Origin: JAMCRM01 sp041685075
GTDB lineage: Bacteria; Acidobacteriota; Terriglobia; Bryobacterales; Bryobacteraceae
NCBI GenBank assembly: GCA_041685075.1
Contig: JAWLGN010000053.1
Span: 1 to 23,993, forward strand
Length of the DNA stretch: 23,993 nt
Reading direction: 5' to 3'
Shown here: in pieces, positions 8,391 to 18,428 of the stretch
Numbering within the stretch: position 1 is the stretch's first letter
Layout of the letters: each line of letters starts with the position of its first letter
Position numbers and translations under genes: made by a program
Notes under the pieces: generated by a model
The model's input: only the letters and a program-made list of their open reading frames with translations
What the model was told of the DNA's origin: nothing
Databases searched by the model: none

Positions 8391-9188
8391 CTACCCCAGC
8401 GCCACGTCCAGCACCATCATGACGGTGAAGCCGGCCAGGGTGCCGAGGGTGGCGAGGTCGGTGTTGCCGCCGCGCTGGGATTCGGGGATCAGTTCTTCCA
8501 CCACCACGAAGATCATGGCGCCGGCGGCGAAGGCGAGGGCATAGGGCAGCACCGGGGCGGCCAGAAAGACCGCCATGGCCCCCAGCACTCCCGCTACCGG
8601 TTCCACGGTGGCGGAGAGCTGTCCCCACCAGAAGCTCTTCACGCGCGAGAGGCCCTCGCGCCGCAAGGGCAGGGAAACCGCCAAACCTTCGGGGAAGTTC
8701 TGAATGCCGATTCCGATGGCCAGCGCCACGGCGCCCGCCAGCGAGGCGCCCTCCAGCCCCGAGCCGGCGGCGGCAAAGGCCACCCCGATGGCCAGCCCTT
8801 CCGGGAAGTTGTGCAGGGTGATGGCCAGCACCAGCAGCACGCTGCGCCGCCAGTGGGTGGGCAGCCCTTCCGGCTCTTTCAGGTCCGGGTGGAGGTGCGG
8901 CAGCACACGGTCGATGCCCCACAGCGCCGCGCCGCCCAGCACGAAGCCGGCCGCGGCGGGAAACCAGGAGCCGTCCGAGAGCGCGATGGCCGGCGCCAGC
9001 AGCGACCAGTAACTGGCCGCGATCATGACCCCCGCGGCAAAGCCCATCATGGAGTCGAGCAGGCGCTTGTTATGGGTGTTGCCGGACCCGAACACCGTGG
9101 CGGCGCCGGCCGCGGTCATGAGCCAGGTGAAGGTCGTGGCCAGCAAGGCCTGAACGATCGGGTGCAATCCGCTGAACCAGGCGATCAT
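8391..9188 (-). CDS. ZIP family metal transporter (ZupT/GufA-like)
   Basis: The 265-residue integral membrane protein has about eight hydrophobic helices and the two hallmark ZIP motifs: HNFPEGLA (His-126, Asn-127, Glu-130) in one helix and QNFPEGLA (Asn-164, Glu-167) in the next, which form the intramembrane metal site. A His-bearing loop (LPHLHPDLKEPEG, about 96-108) precedes them. It should import a divalent cation such as Zn, Mn or Fe across the inner membrane; specificity is not readable. The ATG at 9188 overlaps the stop of the upstream repressor gene (ATGA), and GGAGG lies seven bases before it. I therefore prefer it to the GTG six codons upstream. The overlap with a DtxR-type repressor argues for manganese or iron (inference). 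Confidence 0.92.
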   Translation of the reverse strand: MIAWFSGLHPIVQALLATTFTWLMTAAGAATVFGSGNTHNKRLLDSMMGFAAGVMIAASYWSLLAPAIALSDGSWFPAAAGFVLGGAALWGIDRVLPHLHPDLKEPEGLPTHWRRSVLLVLAITLHNFPEGLAIGVAFAAAGSGLEGASLAGAVALAIGIGIQNFPEGLAVSLPLRREGLSRVKSFWWGQLSATVEPVAGVLGAMAVFLAAPVLPYALAFAAGAMIFVVVEELIPESQRGGNTDLATLGTLAGFTVMMVLDVALG

Positions 9189-9844
9189 TTCACTACCTCC
9201 ACCCACACCAGCTCGGCGGCGCGAAGCCCCAGCACGGCATCAGCGCCGTCCACCGAGAGGGTGAACGTATCGTCCCAGTTGTGGCTGCGCACGGTCAGCG
9301 CCGTGCCGGGGCGCAGGCGAAGCTGGTCGAGATGCTCCAGCAGCGCGCGGTCGCGCTCGAAGACGCTGCGAATGCGGGCGCGGCTGCCCACGGGACACTC
9401 GGGCAGCGGCAGCCAGCCGCGGTCGCGCCGGCTCTCCGGGCTGTCCCCGCCCGGGGAGTTGCCGTGGGGGCAGAGGTCCGCGTCGCCCAGGCGGTCGCGC
9501 AGCTTGCGCTCGAAGTCGTCCGAGATGGCGTGCTCCAGCCGTTCCGCCTCGTCGTGTACTTTATACCATTCGAAATCGAACATTTCCGTCAGCATCCGTT
9601 CGAGCAAAAAATGACGGCGCAGCAGCCGCTCCGCCACCTCCCGGCCGGGGTCGGTGAGCCGGATAACGCCCCCGCCGTCGAGTTCCACCATTCCGTCGCG
9701 CCGCAGCCGCTTCAGCGCCATGGAGACCGCGGGTATCGAAACATCCAGGCGGCGCGCCAGCGTGGATGCGGTGGCCGTTTCACCCTCGGCTTCGGCTTCG
9801 GCGACGGTTTTCAGGTAGTCCTCTCTGGATACGGAGATTCCCAC
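9185..9844 (-). CDS. DtxR/MntR family metal-dependent repressor
   Basis: The 219-residue regulator has an N-terminal winged helix (about 7-65; TASTLARRLDVSIPAVSMALKRL is the helix-turn-helix). A dimerisation/metal domain follows, with His-78 in RRHFLLERML and Glu-101, Glu-104, His-105 in EAERLEHAIS. These line up with MntR ligands His-77, Glu-99, Glu-102 and His-103. Asp-9 aligns with MntR Asp-8, but the second N-terminal MntR ligand (Glu-11) is replaced by Lys-12, so the site may differ. A CPHG motif (125-128) and a C-terminal FeoA/SH3-like domain (about 147-219) make it the long DtxR/IdeR-like form. It starts with GTG, with no strong ribosome site. It is transcribed first, ahead of the ZIP transporter, and a palindrome 12 bp upstream suggests autoregulation. 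Confidence 0.92.
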   Translation of the reverse strand: MGISVSREDYLKTVAEAEAEGETATASTLARRLDVSIPAVSMALKRLRRDGMVELDGGGVIRLTDPGREVAERLLRRHFLLERMLTEMFDFEWYKVHDEAERLEHAISDDFERKLRDRLGDADLCPHGNSPGGDSPESRRDRGWLPLPECPVGSRARIRSVFERDRALLEHLDQLRLRPGTALTVRSHNWDDTFTLSVDGADAVLGLRAAELVWVEVVK

Positions 9845-9856
9845 AACGGCAGTTTA

Positions 9857-9876
9857 TCAGAATCGCATAATCCTGA
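9857..9876. promoter_or_regulatory. Likely DtxR/MntR operator (inverted repeat)
   Basis: The sequence TCAGAAT-six bases-ATCCTGA forms an inverted repeat with seven-base arms and one mismatched pair. It is flanked by TTA on the left and TTAA on the right, in an AT-rich island inside high-GC DNA. It ends 12 bp upstream of the repressor's GTG. Position, size and symmetry fit an autoregulatory site for the DtxR-type repressor; the binding itself is inference. Confidence 0.55.
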
Positions 9877-9940
9877 TTAAGCGATTCGAGCCAGCCAATG
9901 TATGTATTCGCACGGAGGCTTCCCCTGGCCGGGCCTCGGC

Positions 9941-9946
9941 TACAAT
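9941..9946 (+). promoter_or_regulatory. Candidate -10 element of S9 peptidase gene
   Basis: TACAAT is a good -10 hexamer lying only 10 bases before the ATG at 9957. A transcript starting about seven bases downstream would be nearly leaderless, which fits the absence of a Shine-Dalgarno in front of this gene. No convincing -35 box is visible at the expected distance. Confidence 0.35.
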
Positions 9947-9956
9947 CGAGATACAC

Positions 9957-12095
9957 ATGTGCCGCACGCCATTGGTTTTATCGATTGCGCTGGCCTTGGC
10001 GCCCGCGTTCGCCGCCGGGAAGAAGCCGGTGACCCTGGAGGCGGTGGCCTCCGCGCCGGCGGTCTTGCCGGGCTTTGAGACGGTCTACTGGTCCCCGGAG
10101 GGCAAGCGCCTGGCGTGGATCGAGGAACGGGTGGTGTGGCTGTATGAAGTAGCCTCCGGCCGGCGGACGCGGCTGGCCGGGTTGGCGGAGATGGAGGCGC
10201 GGGCGGCGAAGTATGAAGAGCCGGCGGCCTTCGGCTGGAAGAACCGCAACGTGGCGGAACGCGCGCTCGAGTGGTCGCCCTCCGGGGACAGACTGCTGGC
10301 CGCCGCCGGAGGCGATCTGTTCCTGGTCGAAGCCGCCACGGGCAACTGGGAGCCCCTCACCACCACCGCGGTAGCGGAGCAGGACGCCAGGTTCTCGCCC
10401 GACGGCCGGCGGGTTTCGTTCCGCCGCGGGCACGATCTCTACACCCGGGAGGTGGGGGGCAGGAGGGAGGCGCGGCTGACCCACGACGGCTCCCCCACGC
10501 GGCTGAACGCGGAACTCGACTGGGTATACCCGGAGGAGTTGAACCTGGGGACGGCGCACTGGTGGTCGCCCGATGCCACGCGCATCGCCTATCTGCAGTT
10601 CGATGTCAGCCGCGAGTGGATCTACCCGCATGCGGACCTGCTGAAGAACCCGCCGCTTGCCGAGCCGCAGCGCTATCCCAAGGCGGGCTCGCCGAACGCG
10701 GTGGTGCGGCTGGGGGTGGTCGATGCCGCCGGCGGCGAGACCCGCTGGATCGATTGGGGGCCGCCCGACGCGCTCATCGCGCGGGTGGCCTGGTCGCCCG
10801 ACTCGCGCGCGCTGTACGTCCAGCGATTCAACCGCGTGCAGAACCGGCTCGAGCTGCTGCGCGCCGACGCCGCCTCGGGCGAGGTGCGGGTAGTGCTGCG
10901 CGAAGAGGATCCCTACTGGATCAACGTCGACGACGTGTTCCGTTTCATCGGGGACGGCCGCTTCCTGTGGGGAAGCGAACGCGACGGCTTCCGCCACCTC
11001 TACCTCTACACTGCCGAAGGGAAGCTCATCCGGCAGCTTACCCGCGGGCAGTGGGAAGTGACGGCGGTGGCGGGGGTGGATGAGCGGGCCGGCGAAGTGT
11101 ATTATCTCTCGACCGAAGCCGGGCCCCTGGAGCGCCAGCTTTATCGGGTGGACCTCCGCGGCCGCCGGGAGCGGCTCAGCAAGCCGCGCGGCACTCACGG
11201 CGTCTCCATGGCCCCCACCTGCGACTACTACCTGGACGCGGCCACCAGCCTGGAGGCGCCGCCGCGGCGCACCCTGCACGCGCGCGATGGGCGCGAAGCC
11301 GGGCTGTGGCGAGAGGCGCCACAGGAGTATGAGATTCTGCCTACCGAAATTGTCCAGGTACAGGCGGGCGACGGTACCCTGCTCTACGGCCGCCTCATCC
11401 GGCCCAAGGGGTTCGAAAGCGGAAAGCGCTATCCGGTGGTAGTGATGGTGTATGGAGGGCCGCACGCGCAGAACGTGCGGGACGTCTGGCCCGGCGTGAG
11501 CTGGGAACAGGCGCTGGCGCACCGCGGCTTCGTGGTCTGGCAGCTCGACAACCGCGGCACCTCGGGACGCGGGCACGCCTTCGAGTCGCAGGTCTTCAGG
11601 AACCTCGGGGAACTGGAACTGGCGGACCAGCGGGAGGGCATCCGCCGCCTGCTGGCCATGGGCTTCGCGGACCCCGAACGGCTGGGCATCTACGGGTGGA
11701 GCTACGGCGGTTACATGACCCTGTACGCCCTGACGCACGCGCCCGATCTGTTCCGCGCCGGCGTGGCCGGGGCGCCCGTGGTGGACTGGCGCTTGTACGA
11801 CACCATCTACACGGAGCGCTACATGGGGCTGCCGGACGAGAATGCCGAAGGCTACCGGCGCAGCGCCCCGCACCACCGGGCCGCGGCGGTGAAAGCCCGG
11901 CTGCTGCTGGTTCACAACCTGGAGGACGACAACGTGCACTTCCAGAACGCCATCCACATGGCCGATGCGCTGCAGCGCAATGGCAAACTCTTCGAAATGA
12001 TGGTGTACAGCCAGAAGACCCACGGGGTGACGGCGCCGCTGCGGCGCCACCTGCTGGAGACCGCCACGGATTTTCTGGAACGGCACCTGCGTTGA
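9957..12095 (+). CDS. Exported S9 family peptidase, dipeptidyl peptidase IV-like
   Basis: The 712-residue protein has a signal peptide (cleavage near AFAAG, residue ~20) and an N-terminal beta-propeller with repeated SPDG/SPDS turns. The double-glutamate loop LDWVYPEEL (Glu-193/194) corresponds to the substrate N-terminus anchor of DPP-IV. The C-terminal alpha/beta hydrolase domain has the triad Ser-582 (GWSYGGYMT), Asp-657 (EDDNVHFQ) and His-689 (KTHG). All key residues are present, so it should release N-terminal dipeptides, with Pro or Ala at position two favoured, in the periplasm. Length is normal for bacterial DPP-IV. The ATG at 9957 has no clear ribosome site. It is divergent from the metal repressor and leads a short coupled gene. 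Confidence 0.93.
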   Translation: MCRTPLVLSIALALAPAFAAGKKPVTLEAVASAPAVLPGFETVYWSPEGKRLAWIEERVVWLYEVASGRRTRLAGLAEMEARAAKYEEPAAFGWKNRNVAERALEWSPSGDRLLAAAGGDLFLVEAATGNWEPLTTTAVAEQDARFSPDGRRVSFRRGHDLYTREVGGRREARLTHDGSPTRLNAELDWVYPEELNLGTAHWWSPDATRIAYLQFDVSREWIYPHADLLKNPPLAEPQRYPKAGSPNAVVRLGVVDAAGGETRWIDWGPPDALIARVAWSPDSRALYVQRFNRVQNRLELLRADAASGEVRVVLREEDPYWINVDDVFRFIGDGRFLWGSERDGFRHLYLYTAEGKLIRQLTRGQWEVTAVAGVDERAGEVYYLSTEAGPLERQLYRVDLRGRRERLSKPRGTHGVSMAPTCDYYLDAATSLEAPPRRTLHARDGREAGLWREAPQEYEILPTEIVQVQAGDGTLLYGRLIRPKGFESGKRYPVVVMVYGGPHAQNVRDVWPGVSWEQALAHRGFVVWQLDNRGTSGRGHAFESQVFRNLGELELADQREGIRRLLAMGFADPERLGIYGWSYGGYMTLYALTHAPDLFRAGVAGAPVVDWRLYDTIYTERYMGLPDENAEGYRRSAPHHRAAAVKARLLLVHNLEDDNVHFQNAIHMADALQRNGKLFEMMVYSQKTHGVTAPLRRHLLETATDFLERHLR

Positions 12096-12512
12096 GGCGG
12101 GAGATGCTGGAACCGGTATTCAACGATCTATGCCTGCAACTGGCGAGGTTGCGTACGGCGCTGCGCGCCGTACAGGTATCGGTGGCCGGGGACCCGGAAG
12201 CCGCCGGCGAGACGCGCACCCTGGCGCTCCTGCTGGGCGAAGTGATGGAACGCGCCGAGCGCGCCCGCAAGGCCAGCCGCCTGCCGGTGGATATCGACGG
12301 GGTCCGGCGCGCGCTGCCGCGCTGCCAGCGGCAGTTCGGCGAGTGGAAGGATCTCTTCTACGCCGGTCCGGGCTCGCCCGCGCGCGAGGAGCGGCTGGCG
12401 GAAGCCGAATGCCACGAGGCGCTCTATTACACGCGGCGGTGCAGCGAGCCGCTGTTCGCCGCCGAACGCGCGTTGAGCGCCTGCTGGCAGAAGGTGGGGT
12501 TGTACTCGGCGC

Positions 12513-14367
<1,855 letters not shown>

Positions 14368-14496
14368 CGCAACTGTACAGCTTAGCAGGGATGACGGTCC
14401 GGCGTGTTCGCCGGTTCGCAGCGGGTCTGCCGGCGGGGGGGAGCATGGCCCTCGACGTGCCAACTCTTCAGGTCAGCGGAAACAGGAGGGATCTGT
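14368..14496. other. Divergent promoter region between accB and lipoprotein gene
   Basis: This 129-bp gap must hold the start of accBC (leftward) and of the lipoprotein pair (rightward). It contains a perfect six-base-pair GC hairpin, CCGGCG-TGTT-CGCCGG (14399-14414), and the palindrome CTGTACAG close to accB. AGGAGGG at 14483-14489, seven bases before the ATG at 14497, is the strongest ribosome site in the window. I see no reliable -35/-10 pair on either strand. Confidence 0.5.
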
Positions 14497-15828
14497 ATGA
14501 AAACCGCTCTTTCAACGTATATTCTGGTGACCACGATCGCGGCCTGCAGCGCGGCCGCGCAACAGCAACAGCAACACGAACAACAGTCCCAGCAGCAACA
14601 GCAGACGTCCACAGAGCAACATGGACAGATGCAGCAGCAGGGAATGACGCAACAGCAGGGAACGGCGCAACAGCCGGCGCAACAGCAGTTCGTCGGGATG
14701 TGGTACAACCCGCAGGCGGAGACCACCATCCGGGGCGAGGTGCGGTCGGTGAGCCGGCAGCGCCAGGACCGGTTGGGCCGCGGCACGCATATCAGCGTGC
14801 GGGCCGACGACGGCGTAGTTCACGACGTCTTTTTGGGGCCTCGGGATTTTGTGCGCAGCAGCGGCCTGCGGCCTAAGCGCGGCGACGAGGTGGAGATCAC
14901 CGGTTACCGCGCCGTCTCCAACGGCAATACCGTTTTTCTGGCGCGGCAGATACGGCACAAAGACCGCACCATCGCGCTGCGCAACGAGCAGGGCATCCCG
15001 CAGTGGGGCGGGGCGGTGAGCAGTCCGGCACAGCCCAGCGCCGCGCGGACCGTTGATCCCAGCATGACCGTTGATCCCAATATCACGAGTGCGCAGGAGT
15101 ACGACCCCGCATTTGAAACCACCATCCGGGGCACCGTCGAGCAGACCAGCACGTTCTCGCGAGCGGGCATGCAGGACTACTCGTATGCCGTGGTGCGCAC
15201 CGACGACGGGCGGCGGATCAACGTGAAGCTGGCTCCGTCGTCCTTCCTGCAGCAACAGCAGCTCTCGCTGAACCAGGGCGACCAGGTGACCATCAGCGGC
15301 TCCCTGCTGGGGTCCGGCGCGGATCAGCACATGCTGGCGCGCGAGGTGCGAGCCGGCAACCGCGTCGTTGCGCTGCGCTCGCTCCAGGGCGTGCCGAGCT
15401 GGCCGGAGACCGCGGCGGTGGGGCAGGCGGCCCGCGAGATGACGTACCCGCAGGTGGAGGACGCCGACAAGGCGGCACGCATGGAAGGCGCCGTCTATAA
15501 CCGCGGCACCGAGACCACCCTGGATGGCACCATAGAGGACATCCGGGTGTACAGCCGGCCGGGGGCGGAAGCGACGACGCACGCGACGCTGCGCACCCAG
15601 GATGGCGCCATGACGGTGTTGTTGGGCCCCTTGCAGTTTATCAACGAGCGCGGCGTCGCGCTGCAAGACGGCGACCGCGTCCGGGTGACCGGCTCGCGTG
15701 TGGAATTCGAGGGCCAGGACACCCTCATCGCCCGGCAGATCGTTAAAGACGGCAACTCCGTACTGATGCGGAACGAGGCGGGGCAGCCGCTATGGGGCAG
15801 CGCGCCGCAACAGCAGCAGCGCCGGTAG
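14497..15828 (+). CDS. Exported protein with three MamS/MamX-like domains and Gln-rich N-terminus
   Basis: The 443-residue protein starts with a signal sequence ending IAAC at Cys-17, an acceptable lipobox. Cleavage by signal peptidase I after AAA-21 is the alternative. Residues 22-64 are nearly half Gln. Three ~98-residue repeats follow at about 74-172, 205-303 and 336-434. Each has the pattern ETTIRGxVxxV, a GTH- or THA-type strand, an LGP/LAP turn, GDxVxITGS, ARQI/AREV and LRxxxGxPxW. The pattern suggests a small beta-barrel (OB-like) fold and, from memory, resembles the MamS/MamX-type domain of magnetosome proteins; that is not proof of homology. Function is unknown. The start is fixed by AGGAGGG seven bases upstream. 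A shorter paralogue lies 37 bp downstream. Confidence 0.75.
   Translation: MKTALSTYILVTTIAACSAAAQQQQQHEQQSQQQQQTSTEQHGQMQQQGMTQQQGTAQQPAQQQFVGMWYNPQAETTIRGEVRSVSRQRQDRLGRGTHISVRADDGVVHDVFLGPRDFVRSSGLRPKRGDEVEITGYRAVSNGNTVFLARQIRHKDRTIALRNEQGIPQWGGAVSSPAQPSAARTVDPSMTVDPNITSAQEYDPAFETTIRGTVEQTSTFSRAGMQDYSYAVVRTDDGRRINVKLAPSSFLQQQQLSLNQGDQVTISGSLLGSGADQHMLAREVRAGNRVVALRSLQGVPSWPETAAVGQAAREMTYPQVEDADKAARMEGAVYNRGTETTLDGTIEDIRVYSRPGAEATTHATLRTQDGAMTVLLGPLQFINERGVALQDGDRVRVTGSRVEFEGQDTLIARQIVKDGNSVLMRNEAGQPLWGSAPQQQQRR
14558..14690 (+). repeat. CAA/CAG-rich low-complexity tract encoding poly-Gln
   Basis: This stretch is dominated by CAA and CAG codons broken by Gly, Met, Thr, Ser and Glu. It encodes the Gln-rich segment (residues about 22-64) between the signal sequence and the first domain. 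The mixing of CAA and CAG suggests an old or selected tract rather than a fresh microsatellite. It probably forms a flexible tether. Confidence 0.8.
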
Positions 15829-15865
15829 CCCACGGGCTCCGGCGCCGCCGGGGAAAGGGGGAGAG

Positions 15866-16702
15866 ATGCAGATAGCGACCTTGTGCCTTGCCGCCGCTAT
15901 GCTGGTCGCCTGCGCTCCGGAGGTCGAGGGACAGGCGCGCCGGCAGCGGCCGGCCGCGGTGGCATATAACAAGCAGGCCGAGACCACCGTTACCGGAACC
16001 GTGCAGAGCGTCACCCAGCAGCAGCGGGCGGGGTTGGGAACCGGCACGCACCTGATGGTGCGGACCACTGCCGGCCAGAACCTGGATGTACACCTGGGGC
16101 CCACGGCGTACCTGGAACAGCAGCAGTTGCGCATCGAGCCGGGCGATACCGTGGAGATCACCGGCGCCAGGACCATTATCGGGGGGCAGACCGTCATGCT
16201 GGCCCGCCAGGTGTGCCACGATAACCGCACCGTGACGCTGCGGGACAGTAGCGGCAAGCCCATGTGGGCGGGCAGCGGAAGGGGGCCTGGTTCCGGCCGC
16301 GGCCGCGGGCGCGGAGCCGGCCCCGGCTCCGGGCAGGCCTCCCGGGTGGTTCCCTACGATACCGCTACCGAGGTCTCTTTCCGGGGCACCGTGGAGAACA
16401 TCCGGGTCTACGCCCGGCCGGGCATGATCACCTCTACCCACGCGACCGTACGCACGCCGGCGGGCGAGTCCGTAACGGTGGAACTGGCGCCGCCGGAGTA
16501 CCTGGAGCAGCAACAGCTCACGCTGGAACGGGGCGAGGAGGTGGAGATCACCGGGGCGCGCGTGCAGTACGAAATCGATGAAGCCGTGGTGGCGCGCCAG
16601 TTGACCCAGGGCGACCGCACTTTCACTTTGCGCAGCGCCGACGGAGCGCCGCGTTGGCAGACGGCCCCGGCCGAGGGAGCGGCGGCGCGCCCGCAGCGGT
16701 AA
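15866..16702 (+). CDS. Lipoprotein with two MamS/MamX-like domains
   Basis: The 278-residue paralogue of the preceding gene product has a clear lipobox, LVAC at residues 13-16, so Cys-16 is the predicted lipidated residue. Domain 1 spans about 38-134 (ETTVTGTVQSV, GTGTHLMVRT, VHLGPTAYLEQQQ, GDTVEITGA, LARQV, LRDSSGKPMW). A Gly/Arg-rich linker covers 136-158. Domain 2 spans about 167-264 (VSFRGTVENIRVYARPG ... LRSADGAPRW). Domain 1 is closest by eye to domain 1 of the upstream protein, and domain 2 to its domain 3. The ATG is preceded by AAAGGGGGAG at 15854-15863. The 37-bp gap and same strand suggest one transcript. It converges on the pepP-like gene, 27 bp away. Function unknown. Confidence 0.78.
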   Translation: MQIATLCLAAAMLVACAPEVEGQARRQRPAAVAYNKQAETTVTGTVQSVTQQQRAGLGTGTHLMVRTTAGQNLDVHLGPTAYLEQQQLRIEPGDTVEITGARTIIGGQTVMLARQVCHDNRTVTLRDSSGKPMWAGSGRGPGSGRGRGRGAGPGSGQASRVVPYDTATEVSFRGTVENIRVYARPGMITSTHATVRTPAGESVTVELAPPEYLEQQQLTLERGEEVEITGARVQYEIDEAVVARQLTQGDRTFTLRSADGAPRWQTAPAEGAAARPQR

Positions 16703-16729
16703 TGGTGCGGGCGGGCGCAGGCCTCCGGG

Positions 16730-17833
16730 CTAAATGGCGCGCAACTCTTTGTGGGTGGGGGTCAGGACTTCGCATCCGTCCGCCGTAACCACCACGGTGT
16801 CCTCGATGCGGATGCCGCCCCAACCCTCGATGTAAATGCCGGGCTCGATGGTAATGGTCATGCCCGGCTCGAGCAGGAGGGATTCGCCCCTGCCGAGGCG
16901 CGGGGGCTCGTGGATCTCCAGACCCAGGCCGTGGCCGGTGGAGTGGATAAAGGCCTTCGCCAGCCCGGCTTCCTGGAGGACGCTGCGCGCGGCGCGGTCC
17001 ACCGCGCTGGCCCGCACCCCGGGGCGCACCGCCGCGATAGCGGCCTGCTGTGCCCGGAGCACGGCGGCATAGTAGCGCCGCACGCGCGGCCCGGGCGCGC
17101 CGATGTAGAACATGCGGGTCATGTCGCTGGCGTAGCCGCGCTCCATGGCGCCCATGTCCACCATCACCAGGTCGCGCGGCTTCATCCGCGCGGCGGTGGG
17201 GGAAGCATGCGGCAGAGCGCTGCGCGCGCCGGCGGCCACGATGGTTTCAAAGGCCGGCCCCTCGGCGCCCAACTTGCGCATGCGATACTCGATTTCGGCG
17301 GCGAAGTCGTTCTCGGTGGTGCCGGGCTGCAGGTGGCGCGAAGCCAGGTCGAAGGCCCGGGAGTTGGTCTCTACCGACCGGCGGATAGCCTCGATCTCCT
17401 CCGCCGACTTGATCATGCGCAACCGCTCGATCCACCCGTCCACCGGCTCGAGGGAACTCTTCAGCGGCAGGTGCGAGCGCAGCTTATCGAAGACATCGAA
17501 GCGCATCCGCTCGCGTTCGAAGCCCAGGCGGCGCACGCGCCTGCGGGCCAGCGCGGCAGCGATGTCGCTGAGGATGCGGCGCTTGCTGATCTTGACGCGG
17601 CAGTCGGCTTCGGCGGGGGCCTGCAGGGCATAGCGCGGATCGGTGAACAGCAGGGCGCCGGAGGGAAAGACCAGCAGCATGGCATTGCTGCCGGTGAAGC
17701 CGGTGAGATAGCGGATGTTGGGGAGGGCGGTCACCAGCAGCGCGTCCAGGCGGTGTTCGGCCAGCCTCTCGGCCACCGCGGCGCGGCGTGCGGCTCCGGG
17801 CGCCGGCCGGCGTTTGCCGGCGCTAGCGCGCAC
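16730..17833 (-). CDS. pepP: Xaa-Pro aminopeptidase/dipeptidase, M24 family
   Basis: The 367-residue metallopeptidase has a creatinase-like N-terminal domain (about 15-135; DALLVTALPNIRYLTGFTGS) and a pita-bread catalytic domain. All five metal ligands are present: Asp-226 (VDMGA), Asp-237 (SDMTR), His-301 (GHGLGLEIHE), Glu-330 (IEPGIYIE) and Glu-344 (RIEDTV). It should remove N-terminal residues preceding proline, or cleave Xaa-Pro dipeptides, in the cytoplasm, using Mn or Co. It is of the short YqhT type, so the symbol is provisional. Translation from GTG at 17833 overlaps the end of the lipoprotein gene by 11 bases, with GGGAG seven bases upstream. In many bacteria this gene neighbours accB-accC; here two opposite-strand genes intervene. 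Confidence 0.92.
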   Translation of the reverse strand: MRASAGKRRPAPGAARRAAVAERLAEHRLDALLVTALPNIRYLTGFTGSNAMLLVFPSGALLFTDPRYALQAPAEADCRVKISKRRILSDIAAALARRRVRRLGFERERMRFDVFDKLRSHLPLKSSLEPVDGWIERLRMIKSAEEIEAIRRSVETNSRAFDLASRHLQPGTTENDFAAEIEYRMRKLGAEGPAFETIVAAGARSALPHASPTAARMKPRDLVMVDMGAMERGYASDMTRMFYIGAPGPRVRRYYAAVLRAQQAAIAAVRPGVRASAVDRAARSVLQEAGLAKAFIHSTGHGLGLEIHEPPRLGRGESLLLEPGMTITIEPGIYIEGWGGIRIEDTVVVTADGCEVLTPTHKELRAI

Positions 17834-18422
17834 GACGCAACTCCCGGGCGAGCACCAGCGCGCGCTCGGATAGCGCCTCTGCCTGCCGCATGTCCTCGCG
17901 GCCGGCGGCTTGATCGGATAGCTGCAGGAAGGAGCGGACGCGCTCGACGATGGCGCGGTCGTCTTCGGAAAGCTGGCGTTGAGAGGCCTGTTGGAGGATG
18001 CTCTCGATTTCGCGCTTGCGGGCGGCGATCTCCCCGGCCAGCCGGCGTTTCTCTTCCGGCGGCACGATCTCCTGGAGGCGCGGCCGTTCCTCGGGGGCGG
18101 GCTGCTGCGCGTCGGAAGGAAGCTGCGGGCCGGTAGCCACCGGAGGCTGCGCGGGGCGGGCCGGCGGCTTGGGCGCGGGCGCCGGTTCTTTCGGCTCCGG
18201 TTGCGGCGCCTGGGCCGTTTCGAGCGCCCGCGGATCGAGCGGCTGCGGCGGCGGCAACACCACGCTGGTCTGTGGAATGGAGAGCGGGCCGGACGGTTCC
18301 GCGACCGCCGGAGGCGGGGGCGGAGGCGCGGGCGCCGCCGCTACGGTCTTCTTCCGCAGACCGCAGCCGGACAGGCACACGGCCACGACCGCCGTCATCG
18401 CTACCGCTCCCCAGGAAGTCAT
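17823..18422 (-). CDS. Proline-rich lipoprotein with helical C-terminus
   Basis: The 199-residue lipoprotein has a hydrophobic signal and lipobox LSGC, with Cys-20 the predicted lipidation site. Residues about 26-115 form a Pro/Ala/Glu-rich disordered stretch that could span peptidoglycan. Residues about 118-199 are charged and helical with coiled-coil character (EEKRRLAGEIAARKREIESIL ... ALSERALVLARELRRAR). No enzyme motif is visible and the family is not recognised. The architecture suits a structural or sensing role at the cell envelope. It begins six bases after the sensor kinase stop and overlaps the peptidase start, so it belongs to the same transcript. A link to the kinase's periplasmic sensing is possible but unproven. 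Confidence 0.7.
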   Translation of the reverse strand: MTSWGAVAMTAVVAVCLSGCGLRKKTVAAAPAPPPPPPAVAEPSGPLSIPQTSVVLPPPQPLDPRALETAQAPQPEPKEPAPAPKPPARPAQPPVATGPQLPSDAQQPAPEERPRLQEIVPPEEKRRLAGEIAARKREIESILQQASQRQLSEDDRAIVERVRSFLQLSDQAAGREDMRQAEALSERALVLARELRRAR

Positions 18423-18428
18423 GGCTTC

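Noticed and set aside
14399..14414. CCGGCG-TGTT-CGCCGG hairpin as a terminator
   Set aside because: It lies between two divergent genes, where no transcript ends, and has no T-tract. GC-rich hairpins of this size are expected by chance here.
15049..15080. Short direct repeat ACCGTTGATCCCA in the first lipoprotein gene
   Set aside because: It is a local duplication within the inter-domain linker (TVDPSMTVDPN), without wider significance.
15866..16702. Domain-repeat lipoproteins as evidence for a magnetosome or metal island
   Set aside because: No other mam genes are present; the domain resemblance alone does not support biomineralisation.
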